From Chitinophaga pinensis (GTDB lineage: Bacteria > Bacteroidota > Bacteroidia > Flavobacteriales_D > Crocinitomicaceae), in contig CAMBRH010000074.1 of NCBI GenBank assembly GCA_945870115.1, positions 1 through 12,516 of the forward strand: a stretch of 12,516 bases of DNA, given 5' to 3'. A model generated the notes under the pieces. The model was given only the letters and a program-made list of their open reading frames with translations, was not told the origin of the DNA and did no database searches. Below are positions 1 to 6,731 of this stretch, in pieces (positions within the stretch are counted from its first letter, which is position 1; every line of letters starts with the position of its first letter). Made by a program: the position numbers and the translations under genes.

Positions 1-656
1 CCTTGAGAATATGGACCTAAAAGCCATTTATATCCTGCGCAAACTAAAGCGTGAATTTTATATTTTTGAACATCAATTGCTAAAGCTCCAACAGATTGTG
101 TTCCATCAACAAAAAATTTTGTTCCAAATTTTTGACATTTATTTCCAATTTTTTCCAAGTCAAATTTGGTTCCGTCCATCCAATGAATGGAAGAAATCAA
201 CACAAAGGAAGTATTTTCATTGATGGAATCAATTAATTCTTCGTTCCAGTTTTTTCCTCGATTTAAAATTTCTTCTTGAGCTTTTATAATCTTTAGTTCT
301 AACGAATTTTCCTGACACCATTTTTCTGCCGTGAAATATCCACTTGGAAATTCTCCTGATACAACAATTCCATGTTGTCCTTTTTCAGCTTTTAAATTTT
401 TGAAAACTGAGGCAAAACCATAAGATACAGATGGAATTAAAACTACATTTGAATTTTTACAATTTACCAGTTTGGCGAAATTTTCTTTCACTTTTTCAAC
501 ATCTGAAAAGAAATCATCTTGTGAAATTTCAAAGGGATTTCTTTTACGTTTCAAACCTTCAATACCTAAATCCTCCGACGATTTCAATAATGGAGCCATA
601 TAAGCACAATTTATGTACATTACACCTTCTTTTAATTGAAATTTATCTTTAAACAT
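1..656 (-). CDS. Class V aminotransferase-fold PLP-dependent enzyme, 3' end outside window
   Basis: This open frame starts at the ATG at 656-654 and reads to the left edge without a stop. It gives 218 complete codons, so the C-terminal part is missing. The cofactor site is readable: VDGTQSVGA near residues 183-191, with D184 expected to pair with the pyridine nitrogen of PLP, and AGYKWLLGP, where K210 is the expected Schiff-base lysine. The spacing of Asp and Lys fits the fold-type I, class V family that includes cysteine desulfurases, kynureninase and isopenicillin-N epimerase-like proteins. The N-terminus (YINCAYMAPL) is the usual substrate-side segment of this family. The substrate cannot be told: the C-terminal domain is absent, and most Bacteroidota members of this type are annotated only as class V aminotransferase. 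It lies 122 bp downstream of the MoxR gene on the same strand, separated by a hairpin, so it is probably transcribed separately or only partly with it. The fold is certain enough; the reaction is not. Confidence 0.85.
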   Translation of the reverse strand, partial: MFKDKFQLKEGVMYINCAYMAPLLKSSEDLGIEGLKRKRNPFEISQDDFFSDVEKVKENFAKLVNCKNSNVVLIPSVSYGFASVFKNLKAEKGQHGIVVSGEFPSGYFTAEKWCQENSLELKIIKAQEEILNRGKNWNEELIDSINENTSFVLISSIHWMDGTKFDLEKIGNKCQKFGTKFFVDGTQSVGALAIDVQKYKIHALVCAGYKWLLGPYSQ

Positions 657-707
657 ATTTTGATTACTCGATTATTAGATTTTTCGATCATTAGACTTTA
701 GATTTCA

Positions 708-744
708 AGACTCAAAAGTCAAGACAGTCCTGACTTTTGAATCT
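708..744 (-). terminator. Long imperfect hairpin downstream of the MoxR gene, possible terminator
   Basis: The arms 708-721 and 731-744 are complementary over 14 bp with a single C-A mismatch, around a 9-nt loop. The core of each arm is CAAAAGTCA / TGACTTTTG. It sits 35 bp beyond the moxR stop, where a terminator would be expected. No clean T-run follows on the minus strand, so intrinsic termination is uncertain. It may instead be a degenerate mobile-type intergenic repeat. Confidence 0.4.
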
Positions 745-755
745 AAAAGTCTCTT

Positions 756-773
756 GTCTTATGTCTTATGTCT
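756..773. repeat. Short heptameric tandem repeat
   Basis: The unit gtcttat occurs twice in tandem, followed by a partial third copy (gtct), immediately after the moxR stop codon. Together with the neighbouring hairpin, the whole 657-778 spacer is built of recurring short words (gtct, aaaagtct, attaga). That is unlike the other intergenic regions here. Confidence 0.6.
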
Positions 774-778
774 GCTGA

Positions 779-1816
779 CTATGGTACTTGAATTCTATTT
801 AAAATTTGATCAATAATATCTGTAGAACTTAAATTTTCAGCTTCCGCTTCGTATGTCAAACCAATTCTGTGTCGCATCACATCTTTTGCAATCGCACGAA
901 TATCTTCTGGAACAACAAACGCTCTGTTATTTAAAAAAGCATAAGCTTTTGCTGCTAGAGCTAAATTAATACTCGCTCTTGGAGAACAACCAGTTGTAAT
1001 TAATGCTTTTAAATGTGGTAGATTGTATCTTTCTGGCGTTCTTGTTGCATAAACTATATCAACTATGTATTGTTCGATTTTTTCGTCCAAATAAACTTCT
1101 TTCACCAAATCTCTAAAGCGAAGAATATCAGTTGGTTTCACGATTTTATTAACTTTATCCAAGCCTTCTTTTCGAACATTTGAACGAATAATTAAACGTT
1201 CCTCTTCAATTTTAGGATAATCCAACACAACTTTCAACATAAAACGATCGATTTGAGCTTCAGGTAAAGGATAAGTTCCTTCTTGCTCAATCGGATTTTG
1301 GGTTGCTAAAACCAAAAATGGTTCAGGTAATTTATGTGTTTCATCACCCAAAGTTACTTGTCTTTCTTGCATCGCTTCCAATAAAGCACTTTGAACCTTT
1401 GCTGGAGCACGATTTATTTCATCTGCAAGTACAAAATTTGCAAAAATTGGCCCTTTTTTAACTTTAAATTCTTCGCTTTTTTGCTGATAAATCAAGGTTC
1501 CAGTTACATCGGCTGGCAATAAATCTGGCGTAAATTGAATTCTTGAAAAATCCGCATCAATTGCATCAGACAATGTTTTGATAGCTAAAGTTTTTGCTAA
1601 TCCTGGAACACCTTCCAATAATACATGACCATTCGCTAAAAGCGCGATCAAAAGTCGATCAATCATTCCTGTTTGACCAACTATGACTTTAGAAATTTCT
1701 CGTTTTAAAGCTTGAACAAGTTGATTTTCGAATTGAATTTTCTCGGCCAAAATTCGTAAATTATCTGCAGGAGTTAATCGATTTTGTTGGGAATCGTTAT
1801 TTTCGCTTTCTAACAT
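779..1816 (-). CDS. MoxR-family AAA+ ATPase
   Basis: The 345-residue protein has the full MoxR core. Walker A is GVPGLAKT (69-76). Walker B is FVLADEIN with D132 and E133. Sensor 1 is ATQNP with N174. An arginine-finger segment is QIDRF with R191, and the sensor 2 segment is GCSPRAS with R280. MoxR proteins are cytoplasmic ATPases thought to act as chaperones that assemble or activate partner complexes, usually with a DUF58 protein and von Willebrand A-domain proteins encoded directly downstream. Here the next gene on the strand is an aminotransferase-fold enzyme, so the usual partner is not adjacent. The length is normal for the family, and the ATG at 1816-1814 gives a short polar N-terminus before the first helix, which fits. 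Transcription diverges from the toxin-antitoxin locus. No clear consensus promoter was found in the 207-bp gap on this strand. The family call is firm; the partner and target are unknown. Confidence 0.95.
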   Translation of the reverse strand: MLESENNDSQQNRLTPADNLRILAEKIQFENQLVQALKREISKVIVGQTGMIDRLLIALLANGHVLLEGVPGLAKTLAIKTLSDAIDADFSRIQFTPDLLPADVTGTLIYQQKSEEFKVKKGPIFANFVLADEINRAPAKVQSALLEAMQERQVTLGDETHKLPEPFLVLATQNPIEQEGTYPLPEAQIDRFMLKVVLDYPKIEEERLIIRSNVRKEGLDKVNKIVKPTDILRFRDLVKEVYLDEKIEQYIVDIVYATRTPERYNLPHLKALITTGCSPRASINLALAAKAYAFLNNRAFVVPEDIRAIAKDVMRHRIGLTYEAEAENLSSTDIIDQILNRIQVP

Positions 1817-1975
1817 TTATTTATACTTTGAATTATTTTTTAGCTTATTTTGAAAGTGCTAAGATAATAACTTCTAAGTGAAAAATTGCTGTTAAATATT
1901 GTTAAGCAAGCATTGATTGATAAAAAGATATCTTTTACTAATATTCACATGTCGTATTAATTTCTTTGTTATATA

Positions 1976-2006
1976 TTTGAAAGAATGAAAATTAATTGTA
2001 ATTTTG
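1976..2006 (+). promoter_or_regulatory. Bacteroidota-type promoter of the toxin-antitoxin locus
   Basis: TTTG at 1976-1979, a 19-nt spacer and TAATTTTG at 1999-2006 fit the Bacteroidota sigma consensus TTTG-N19-21-TAnnTTTG exactly. The antitoxin ATG follows 17 nt after the -7 box. A second TAnnTTTG match (TATATTTG, 1972-1979) overlaps the -33 element but has no -33 box of its own. Confidence 0.6.
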
Positions 2007-2023
2007 TTTAAAACCGATCATAG

Positions 2024-2254
2024 ATGAATAAAAACATTTTAAAACAAAAACTAATTGATCAAATACACTTAATTGATGATAAAGAAACTTTAAATCAAAT
2101 TGAGAAATATATTTCATTTAATTTATCTAAAGAGAAAATTTATCAACTTAGCGAAGATGATATTGAAGCAATTATGCTCAGTGATATTGAAATCGACAAA
2201 GCAGAATATATTTCCAATTCTGACTTACAGAAAAAGATTAGTTCATGGCTTTGA
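2024..2254 (+). CDS. Small antitoxin of a RelE/ParE-type toxin-antitoxin pair
   Basis: A 76-residue, highly charged protein with no Cys or membrane segment. The N-terminal half (about 1-33) looks helical (KQKLIDQIHLIDDKETLNQI). The C-terminal half has the pattern LSEDDIEAI...DIE...YISNSDLQKKISSWL, the common shape of Bacteroidota antitoxins encoded just before a RelE/ParE-superfamily toxin. The C-terminus would bind and block the toxin, and such proteins often repress their own promoter. The reading of the downstream frame supports this role: the toxin ATG lies at 2245-2247, so the genes overlap by 10 bp, typical of translational coupling. The frame is intact, although the toxin carries a premature stop. 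A well-formed promoter sits directly upstream. Assignment rests on context and composition, since small antitoxins diverge quickly. Confidence 0.75.
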   Translation: MNKNILKQKLIDQIHLIDDKETLNQIEKYISFNLSKEKIYQLSEDDIEAIMLSDIEIDKAEYISNSDLQKKISSWL

Positions 2255-2541
2255 ATCTTATTTAGTCCCTTTCCGCTGAAAAAGAGTTTACAAAAACATT
2301 ACTTTATTGGATTGAGAAAAATCATTCTTCAAGCTATTCATTAAAACTGTATTTAGAAATAATAAACCTGACAAAGTCATTGTGTGAATTTCCAAATATG
2401 GGCTTCAAATCAAATTATAAGGACAACAGAATAATTATAACTTCAAGTTATAAATTAATTTATGAAGTGTCAGGCAATCAAATAAAAGTAAAACGTTTTT
2501 TTGATGTAAGAAGAAATCCTAAGTTAATAAAAAAGTTCTAA
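2245..2541 (+). pseudogene. RelE/ParE-superfamily toxin disrupted by an in-frame TAG at codon 7
   Basis: Reading from the ATG at 2245 gives MALNLI, then TAG (2263-2265), then 91 further codons open to the TAA at 2539-2541. The full frame would be 98 residues, the normal size for a RelE/ParE toxin. After the stop the protein reads SLSAEKEFTKTLLYWIE and later KLIYEV and VKRFFDVRRNPK. The last piece is the FFDxRxNP ending of this toxin family, which cleaves mRNA at the ribosome (RelE) or poisons gyrase (ParE). Intact Bacteroidota relatives usually have Trp at position 7 (pattern MALxIxWS), so a single TGG to TAG change explains the lesion. No other frame damage is visible. The next in-frame ATG is near codon 51 and would leave only half the fold. 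TAG is used as an ordinary stop by other genes here (779, 4650), so recoding is unlikely. The toxin is probably dead and its antitoxin orphaned. A sequencing error remains possible. Confidence 0.8.
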
Positions 2542-2551
2542 AACTAACTTT
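2529..2551 (-). terminator. Weak terminator after dxs, inside the toxin 3' end
   Basis: On the minus strand AAAGTT and AACTTT (2546-2551 and 2532-2537) can pair around an 8-nt loop and are followed directly by further T residues. The stem is only 6 bp and AT-rich. It lies just past the dxs stop and overlaps the end of the convergent toxin pseudogene. Confidence 0.3.
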
Positions 2552-2561
2552 CCTACTAAAC

Positions 2562-4514
2562 TTACCCAACCTTCTCTATAACTACCTCTTTCTCTTGAAA
2601 ATTCAATGCTTTTTTAACGGTTTTTACAATTCCATTAACATCAAAGCCACATTCTGCATGTAATTCATCTTGTGTTCCATGGTGAATGTACCTGTCTGGA
2701 ATTCCAATTCTTACAACGTTTGCTTGGTAAGAATTGTCTGCCATAAATTCTAAAACTGCGCTTCCCATTCCGCCCATCAAACAACCGTCTTCAACTGTGA
2801 TAACTTTTGAGAATTTTGTAAAAACTTCGTGTAATAAAATTTCGTCTAATGGTTTCACAAAACGCATGTCGTAATGCGCTGCAGAAATTCCTGAATTTTT
2901 CAATTCTTTCAAAGCTTCTTGAGCGGTATTTCCAATGTGTCCAATTGTTAAAATTGCTACATCGTCTCCGGCAGATACTTTTCTTCCAGATCCAATTTTC
3001 ACTGCTTTTAGAGGAGTTTTCCATTCCAACATAACTCCATTTCCTCTTGGATAACGAATTGTAAATGGTCCAACATTTTCTTGTTGTGCTGTAAACATTA
3101 AGTTTCTCAATTCTTCCTCATTCATTGGTGCAGAAACCACCATGTTAGGAATTGAACGCATGTAAGCCAAATCATAAGCTCCGTGATGTGTCGCTCCGTC
3201 GGCTCCAACTAATCCTCCACGATCCAAACAAAAAACAACATTCAAATTTTGTAAAGCTACGTCATGTAAAACTTGATCGTAAGCTCTTTGCATAAAAGAA
3301 GAGTAAATATTGCAAAATGGAACCATTCCTTGCGTAGCCAATCCTGCTGAAAATGTTACAGCATGTTGTTCTGCAATTCCAACGTCAAAAGAGCGATCTG
3401 GCATAGCTTCCATCATGAATGTAAGCGAGGAACCTGAAGGCATTGCTGGTGTTACACCCATAATTTTTGGGTTTTTCTCAGCTAATTCAACAATTGTGTG
3501 ACCAAAAACATCTTGGTATTTTGGTGGTTCAGGAGATTTAGGAACAACTTTAATTATTTCACCAGTTTCTTTATTAAAAACTCCTGGAGCATGCCATTTT
3601 GTTGGGTTTCCTTCTTCTGAAAACTTGTAACCTTTTCCTTTCATTGTAATGCAATGCAACAATTTTGGACCAGGAATATCTTTTAAATCTTCTAAAACTT
3701 TTGCTAAACCAACAACATCGTGTCCATCAACTGGGCCAAAATAACGAAAGTTTAAAGCTTCGAAAAGATTACTTTGTTTTAGCAAAGAACTTTTTAAAGC
3801 ATTAGAAATTTTTGATGCAACTTTTTGGGCATCAGGACCAAATTTAGAAATTTTGCCTAATAATTTCCAAACATCGTCTTTCACTTTATTATAGGTGTGA
3901 GAAGTTGTGATGTCTGTTAAATATTCTTTTAAAGCTCCAACATTAGGGTCAATTGACATGCAATTATCATTCAAAATCACCAATAAATTAGCATCTTTTT
4001 CAAATCCTGCATGATTCATTCCTTCAAAAGCCAAACCAGCTGTCATAGCTCCATCACCAATTACAGCAATGTGCTGACGATTTTTTTCTCCTTTTTGATG
4101 ATTTGCAACCGCCATTCCTAAAGCAGCGGAAATTGAAGTTGAGGAGTGGCCAACACCAAAAGTATCGTATTCACTTTCAGAGCGTTTTGGGAAACCCGAA
4201 ATTCCTCCTTTCAAACGATTTGTATGAAATTGTTCTCTTCTTCCTGTTAAAATTTTGTGTCCGTAAGCTTGATGTCCAACATCCCAAACCAATTGATCGT
4301 AAGGTGTATTGAAAACATAATGTAATGCAACCGTTAATTCAACAACACCAAGACTTGCGCCAAAATGTGAATTACCAATTTCGGAGATAACATCTACAAT
4401 ATATTGGCGTAATTCATCAGAAATTTGCGGAAGTTGATCCATATCAAACTTCGATCTTAAGTCAGAAGGAAATTCAATTTGCTCTAAAAGCGGACCTGGT
4501 TTGTATGGTGTCAT
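2562..4514 (-). CDS. dxs: 1-deoxy-D-xylulose-5-phosphate synthase
   Basis: A cytoplasmic, thiamine-diphosphate-dependent enzyme that condenses pyruvate with glyceraldehyde 3-phosphate to give DXP, CO2 being released. This is the first step of the MEP isoprenoid pathway, and DXP also feeds thiamine and pyridoxal phosphate synthesis. At 650 residues it has the full transketolase-like layout. H50 lies in GNSHFGASLG. The ThDP/Mg motif begins with GDGAMTAG (153-160) and ends with LNDN (181-184). The central pyrimidine-binding domain contains GIAEQHA with catalytic E382, then DRGGLVGADGATHHG (431-445). The C-terminal transketolase domain runs from about 510, including VEDGCLMGGMGSA. The ATG at 4514 gives the usual MxxYxPGxLL start. 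It has its own promoter 16 nt upstream of the ATG and stands alone: the preceding operon ends 135 bp away and the following gene is convergent with a 20-bp gap. No residue abnormality was seen. Confidence 0.98.
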   Translation of the reverse strand: MTPYKPGPLLEQIEFPSDLRSKFDMDQLPQISDELRQYIVDVISEIGNSHFGASLGVVELTVALHYVFNTPYDQLVWDVGHQAYGHKILTGRREQFHTNRLKGGISGFPKRSESEYDTFGVGHSSTSISAALGMAVANHQKGEKNRQHIAVIGDGAMTAGLAFEGMNHAGFEKDANLLVILNDNCMSIDPNVGALKEYLTDITTSHTYNKVKDDVWKLLGKISKFGPDAQKVASKISNALKSSLLKQSNLFEALNFRYFGPVDGHDVVGLAKVLEDLKDIPGPKLLHCITMKGKGYKFSEEGNPTKWHAPGVFNKETGEIIKVVPKSPEPPKYQDVFGHTIVELAEKNPKIMGVTPAMPSGSSLTFMMEAMPDRSFDVGIAEQHAVTFSAGLATQGMVPFCNIYSSFMQRAYDQVLHDVALQNLNVVFCLDRGGLVGADGATHHGAYDLAYMRSIPNMVVSAPMNEEELRNLMFTAQQENVGPFTIRYPRGNGVMLEWKTPLKAVKIGSGRKVSAGDDVAILTIGHIGNTAQEALKELKNSGISAAHYDMRFVKPLDEILLHEVFTKFSKVITVEDGCLMGGMGSAVLEFMADNSYQANVVRIGIPDRYIHHGTQDELHAECGFDVNGIVKTVKKALNFQEKEVVIEKVG

Positions 4515-4530
4515 TCAGTTAATTATTTTA

Positions 4531-4561
4531 CAAATTTATGAAAAATCTATTAAATCTACAA
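4531..4561 (-). promoter_or_regulatory. Bacteroidota-type promoter of dxs
   Basis: On the minus strand TTG (4561-4559), a 20-nt spacer and TAAATTTG (4538-4531) match the phylum consensus TTG-N17-23-TAnnTTTG. The dxs ATG begins 16 nt after the -7 box, implying a very short leader. The geometry is nearly the same as for the toxin-antitoxin promoter. Confidence 0.6.
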
Positions 4562-4649
4562 CAAAATTACGATAAAATTGTTCGATTGGATTTCTTATAA
4601 ACTCAAAAAATGTTCAATTATTGTATGAAAAGCAACTCATTGATTTTGA

Positions 4650-4925
4650 CTACTTCTTTATTTTTTTATAAATATATTCACCAAAAAAGTACAAAATAGC
4701 TCCGCTAAAAGTAACGCTTAACAGAGAAATTATCCATAAGATTAATATTGTTAGTTTAGTATAATAATATCCATCAAACCAAGAATATTGTAGTTCAAGT
4801 AAAAATGTTCCTGGCCCAAAAGGGATTAAAACACTTGTAATTGCAAAGATCAGTGAAAGAATTAAACTGACAACAAACATGATCGGAGCCCAATCTCTTT
4901 TTTTATTTTTTTTCAGATTTTCCAT
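4650..4925 (-). CDS. Small two-helix membrane protein of unknown function
   Basis: A 91-residue protein with a basic N-terminus (MENLKKNKKRDW), a hydrophobic segment at about 13-35, a polar aromatic loop (QYSWFDGYYYT, 46-56), a second segment at about 58-82 and a basic C-terminus (YKKIKK). The charge pattern puts both ends in the cytoplasm and the loop outside, in the inner membrane. No family is recognised. Its ATG is 20 bp past the stop of the DUF6526 gene, so it is probably the last gene of a three-gene operon. The 135-bp gap to dxs, which has its own promoter, suggests the operon ends here, although no convincing terminator hairpin was found. The frame is real by position and by its membrane profile; the function cannot be inferred. 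Confidence 0.75.
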   Translation of the reverse strand: MENLKKNKKRDWAPIMFVVSLILSLIFAITSVLIPFGPGTFLLELQYSWFDGYYYTKLTILILWIISLLSVTFSGAILYFFGEYIYKKIKK

Positions 4926-4945
4926 GTCCGAACAAATTTATGAAA

Positions 4946-5365
4946 TTAAACTCGATGATGGTCTGCTTTCCAATTTTTTATTTCTTGCTTGATAGCTTTG
5001 CTTGATAAATTTTCTCTTATCGCTTTTTCTGCAAGTGAAACTAATTCATCGTCTTCAGCAAAACGGAGTGAAATAATTTGGCTTAACCTTAGACTTTTAT
5101 CAAAAAGTTTTCCTGTCAAAGAAAAATAACGCAAATTTTCTTCAGCTCGAATTGCACGATCTTGCGCTTTTAACGCAAATGTTCTCATATAGAAAAAACC
5201 AGCTAGCAAAGACAATGAAATCAACAAAAATAAAATTCCTTGTAGGTTTTGATTGTAAAATATATTAATTGAAGATAATACAACACAAACTGGAACAATT
5301 ATTAAAAATGTAAATATATAAATTGGTACAATCTTTTTGTGGTTTTCAGCGTTTTGTGTTTTCAT
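4946..5365 (-). CDS. DUF6526 family membrane protein
   Basis: The 139-residue protein starts MKTQNAENHKKIVP, the usual opening of Bacteroidota DUF6526 proteins. It has two hydrophobic helices (about 14-34 and 42-62), then the family's conserved cytoplasmic segment FALKAQDRAIRAEENLRYF (63-81), LTGK, LRLSQIISLRFAEDDE and the ending IKNWKADHHRV. The function of the family is not established. The true start is taken as the ATG at 5365-5363. A longer frame reaches a TTG at 5395, but that lies inside the upstream gene and adds residues not seen in the family. With this start the ATG overlaps the upstream TAA by one base (TAATG), so translation is probably coupled to the secreted protein encoded before it. 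The 91-residue membrane protein follows after 20 bp. Confidence 0.85.
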   Translation of the reverse strand: MKTQNAENHKKIVPIYIFTFLIIVPVCVVLSSINIFYNQNLQGILFLLISLSLLAGFFYMRTFALKAQDRAIRAEENLRYFSLTGKLFDKSLRLSQIISLRFAEDDELVSLAEKAIRENLSSKAIKQEIKNWKADHHRV

Positions 5366-6621
5366 TATTTTAAATTTAGGATTTGAATAAAGCAATCTTT
5401 TTTATTCGTATTATCTACATAAAACAAGCAAGAAATTGATTTGTTCGCTTGTTCGATTACTTTAGTCGGATAATAATCTGAAGAGATTTTAGAATCAATT
5501 TCTTTAATGATTTCCATTTTAGAATTATACAGAAAATAACTCCATTTTTCAAATTCGTTGGCTGCGACAACTAGATAATTCCCATCAGAAAGTTCAATGA
5601 TTTTATTGTAATCAGCATAATCTTTTAGGGGAATTTCTAAAGGTTTTGAATAGTTGAAATTTTTATCAGTCTTAAAGAAATACATAGCCTTTTTTGAGGC
5701 TCCAATATGAGTTAGAAAAGTAAATTCATCCTTAGATTTCATAATTAGTCCATTAATATTAGCCCAATCCGAGTTATCAGTTTGGTATTTTAAATATTCA
5801 GGAAAAAAAGTAATCTCATGTAAACTATCTTTCTCAAAACGATATAAATGATTTTCATTTTTTAAGGTACTTTGATTTAAATTTGATGTTGTGAAATAAT
5901 AATCGTTTTCAATTTTTTGAACAGCTGAAATTTCCACTCTACCTATTTCATTGTGAGCCGTTTGCACTGAAAATTTTTCATCAAAGACATTTACCCATGG
6001 CCTTAAAGAATCTCTGTGAAATTTAGTAAGTGAAACCTTAATCACTTCTGCTTTTTCACTGTAATTTTCCAAAAAGTCTGTATTGTTATTACTGCGAGTA
6101 AAAATAGTTACTTCGTCTTTTTCAAGAAAAAAATCTGTTAAAATGCAGGAATAAGCTTTAACTACAAAAAATGATTTCACATAGAAATCAATTTTTATTT
6201 TGACAATCACTGGTTGCCAAGCAGAAAATGATTTTTCACCAACTTTAATGTAGTCAAAAAAAAGTGATCCAATTATAAATTCTTTTGTTTTGGAATCGTA
6301 AATAACTTTTTTCCCGATAAATGAGTTTCTAATTTGTAAAACTTTGTAGTTTTTATCGGTAAAAATTAAAATTCCAGTTTCATTGTCGTAACTTTTCCCT
6401 TTGATGTTAAAAATACGATTAATTGAGGTGTCTCGATCTTCTTCTTCAACTTCAGTAGTATGAATTTCTCCAACCAGTAAATGGTTTCCGTTTTCGTCAA
6501 CAGCATCATCATTTATGCAGGTTGAATACCCTTTATAATTAAAAAAATGTGTTGAGATCTGAGATTCTATTTTAGAATTTAATAAAATAAAACAAAGTAA
6601 GATAAAAGTTAATCGCTTCAT
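5365..6621 (-). CDS. Exported protein of unknown function, possible beta-propeller
   Basis: The 418-residue protein begins with a signal peptide: MKR, a hydrophobic core LTFILLCFILL, and a likely cleavage after SKIES near residue 20. The only N-terminal Cys lies within the hydrophobic core, so a lipoprotein is unlikely. The rest is beta-strand-rich with recurring pieces such as NGNHLLVGEI (about 44-52), KEFIIGSLFF (113-122), KDEFTFLTHIG (297-307) and LSDGNYLVVAAN (344-355). These have the look of blades in secreted Bacteroidota propeller-like proteins, but no family is recognised and this is a guess from pattern. There is no type IX secretion C-terminal domain; it ends FIQILNLK. The ATG at 6621 is preferred to an in-frame TTG one codon upstream. 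It heads an operon with the DUF6526 and 91-residue membrane proteins, starting just beyond the terminator of the giant surface-protein gene. Confidence 0.8.
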   Translation of the reverse strand: MKRLTFILLCFILLNSKIESQISTHFFNYKGYSTCINDDAVDENGNHLLVGEIHTTEVEEEDRDTSINRIFNIKGKSYDNETGILIFTDKNYKVLQIRNSFIGKKVIYDSKTKEFIIGSLFFDYIKVGEKSFSAWQPVIVKIKIDFYVKSFFVVKAYSCILTDFFLEKDEVTIFTRSNNNTDFLENYSEKAEVIKVSLTKFHRDSLRPWVNVFDEKFSVQTAHNEIGRVEISAVQKIENDYYFTTSNLNQSTLKNENHLYRFEKDSLHEITFFPEYLKYQTDNSDWANINGLIMKSKDEFTFLTHIGASKKAMYFFKTDKNFNYSKPLEIPLKDYADYNKIIELSDGNYLVVAANEFEKWSYFLYNSKMEIIKEIDSKISSDYYPTKVIEQANKSISCLFYVDNTNKKDCFIQILNLK

Positions 6622-6650
6622 CAATAATTTAGTAATGTTTCGTTTTATAC

Positions 6651-6658
6651 CAAAATTA
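6651..6658 (-). promoter_or_regulatory. Possible -7 element of the secreted-protein operon
   Basis: TAATTTTG on the minus strand matches TAnnTTTG and lies 29 nt before the ATG of the 418-residue gene, after the terminator of the preceding gene. No TTG is present at the proper -33 distance, so the call is tentative. Confidence 0.35.
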
Positions 6659-6672
6659 AATTTTATAAAGAT

Positions 6673-6703
6673 AAAAAGACTACTTCCTTTTTTGAAGTAG
6701 TCT
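6673..6703 (-). terminator. Rho-independent terminator of the giant repeat-protein gene
   Basis: The arms 6677-6686 and 6694-6703 (AGACTACTTC / GAAGTAGTCT) pair perfectly over 10 bp around a 7-nt loop. On the minus strand the stem is followed by a short T-run (6676-6673) and more AT-rich sequence. It sits 28 bp after the stop of the 1768-residue gene and before the promoter of the next operon. Confidence 0.8.
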
Positions 6704-6731
6704 CTTTTAGGTCTAAATTATTTTCAAAATC

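Noticed and set aside
431..652. Plus-strand open frame of 73 codons at the left side
   Set aside because: It is antisense to the aminotransferase-fold gene, whose PLP motifs are intact.
2263..2265. TAG read as an amino acid by recoding
   Set aside because: TAG ends other genes here (moxR, the 91-residue protein), and no recoding signal or dedicated tRNA is visible, so a nonsense mutation is the simpler reading.
2791..4312. Several open frames of 60-77 codons overlapping dxs on both strands
   Set aside because: They lie wholly inside a fully conserved dxs gene and show no domain, signal peptide or promoter.
4600..4649. Terminator after the 91-residue gene
   Set aside because: Only short stems of about four AT base pairs can form and no good stem is joined to a T-run.
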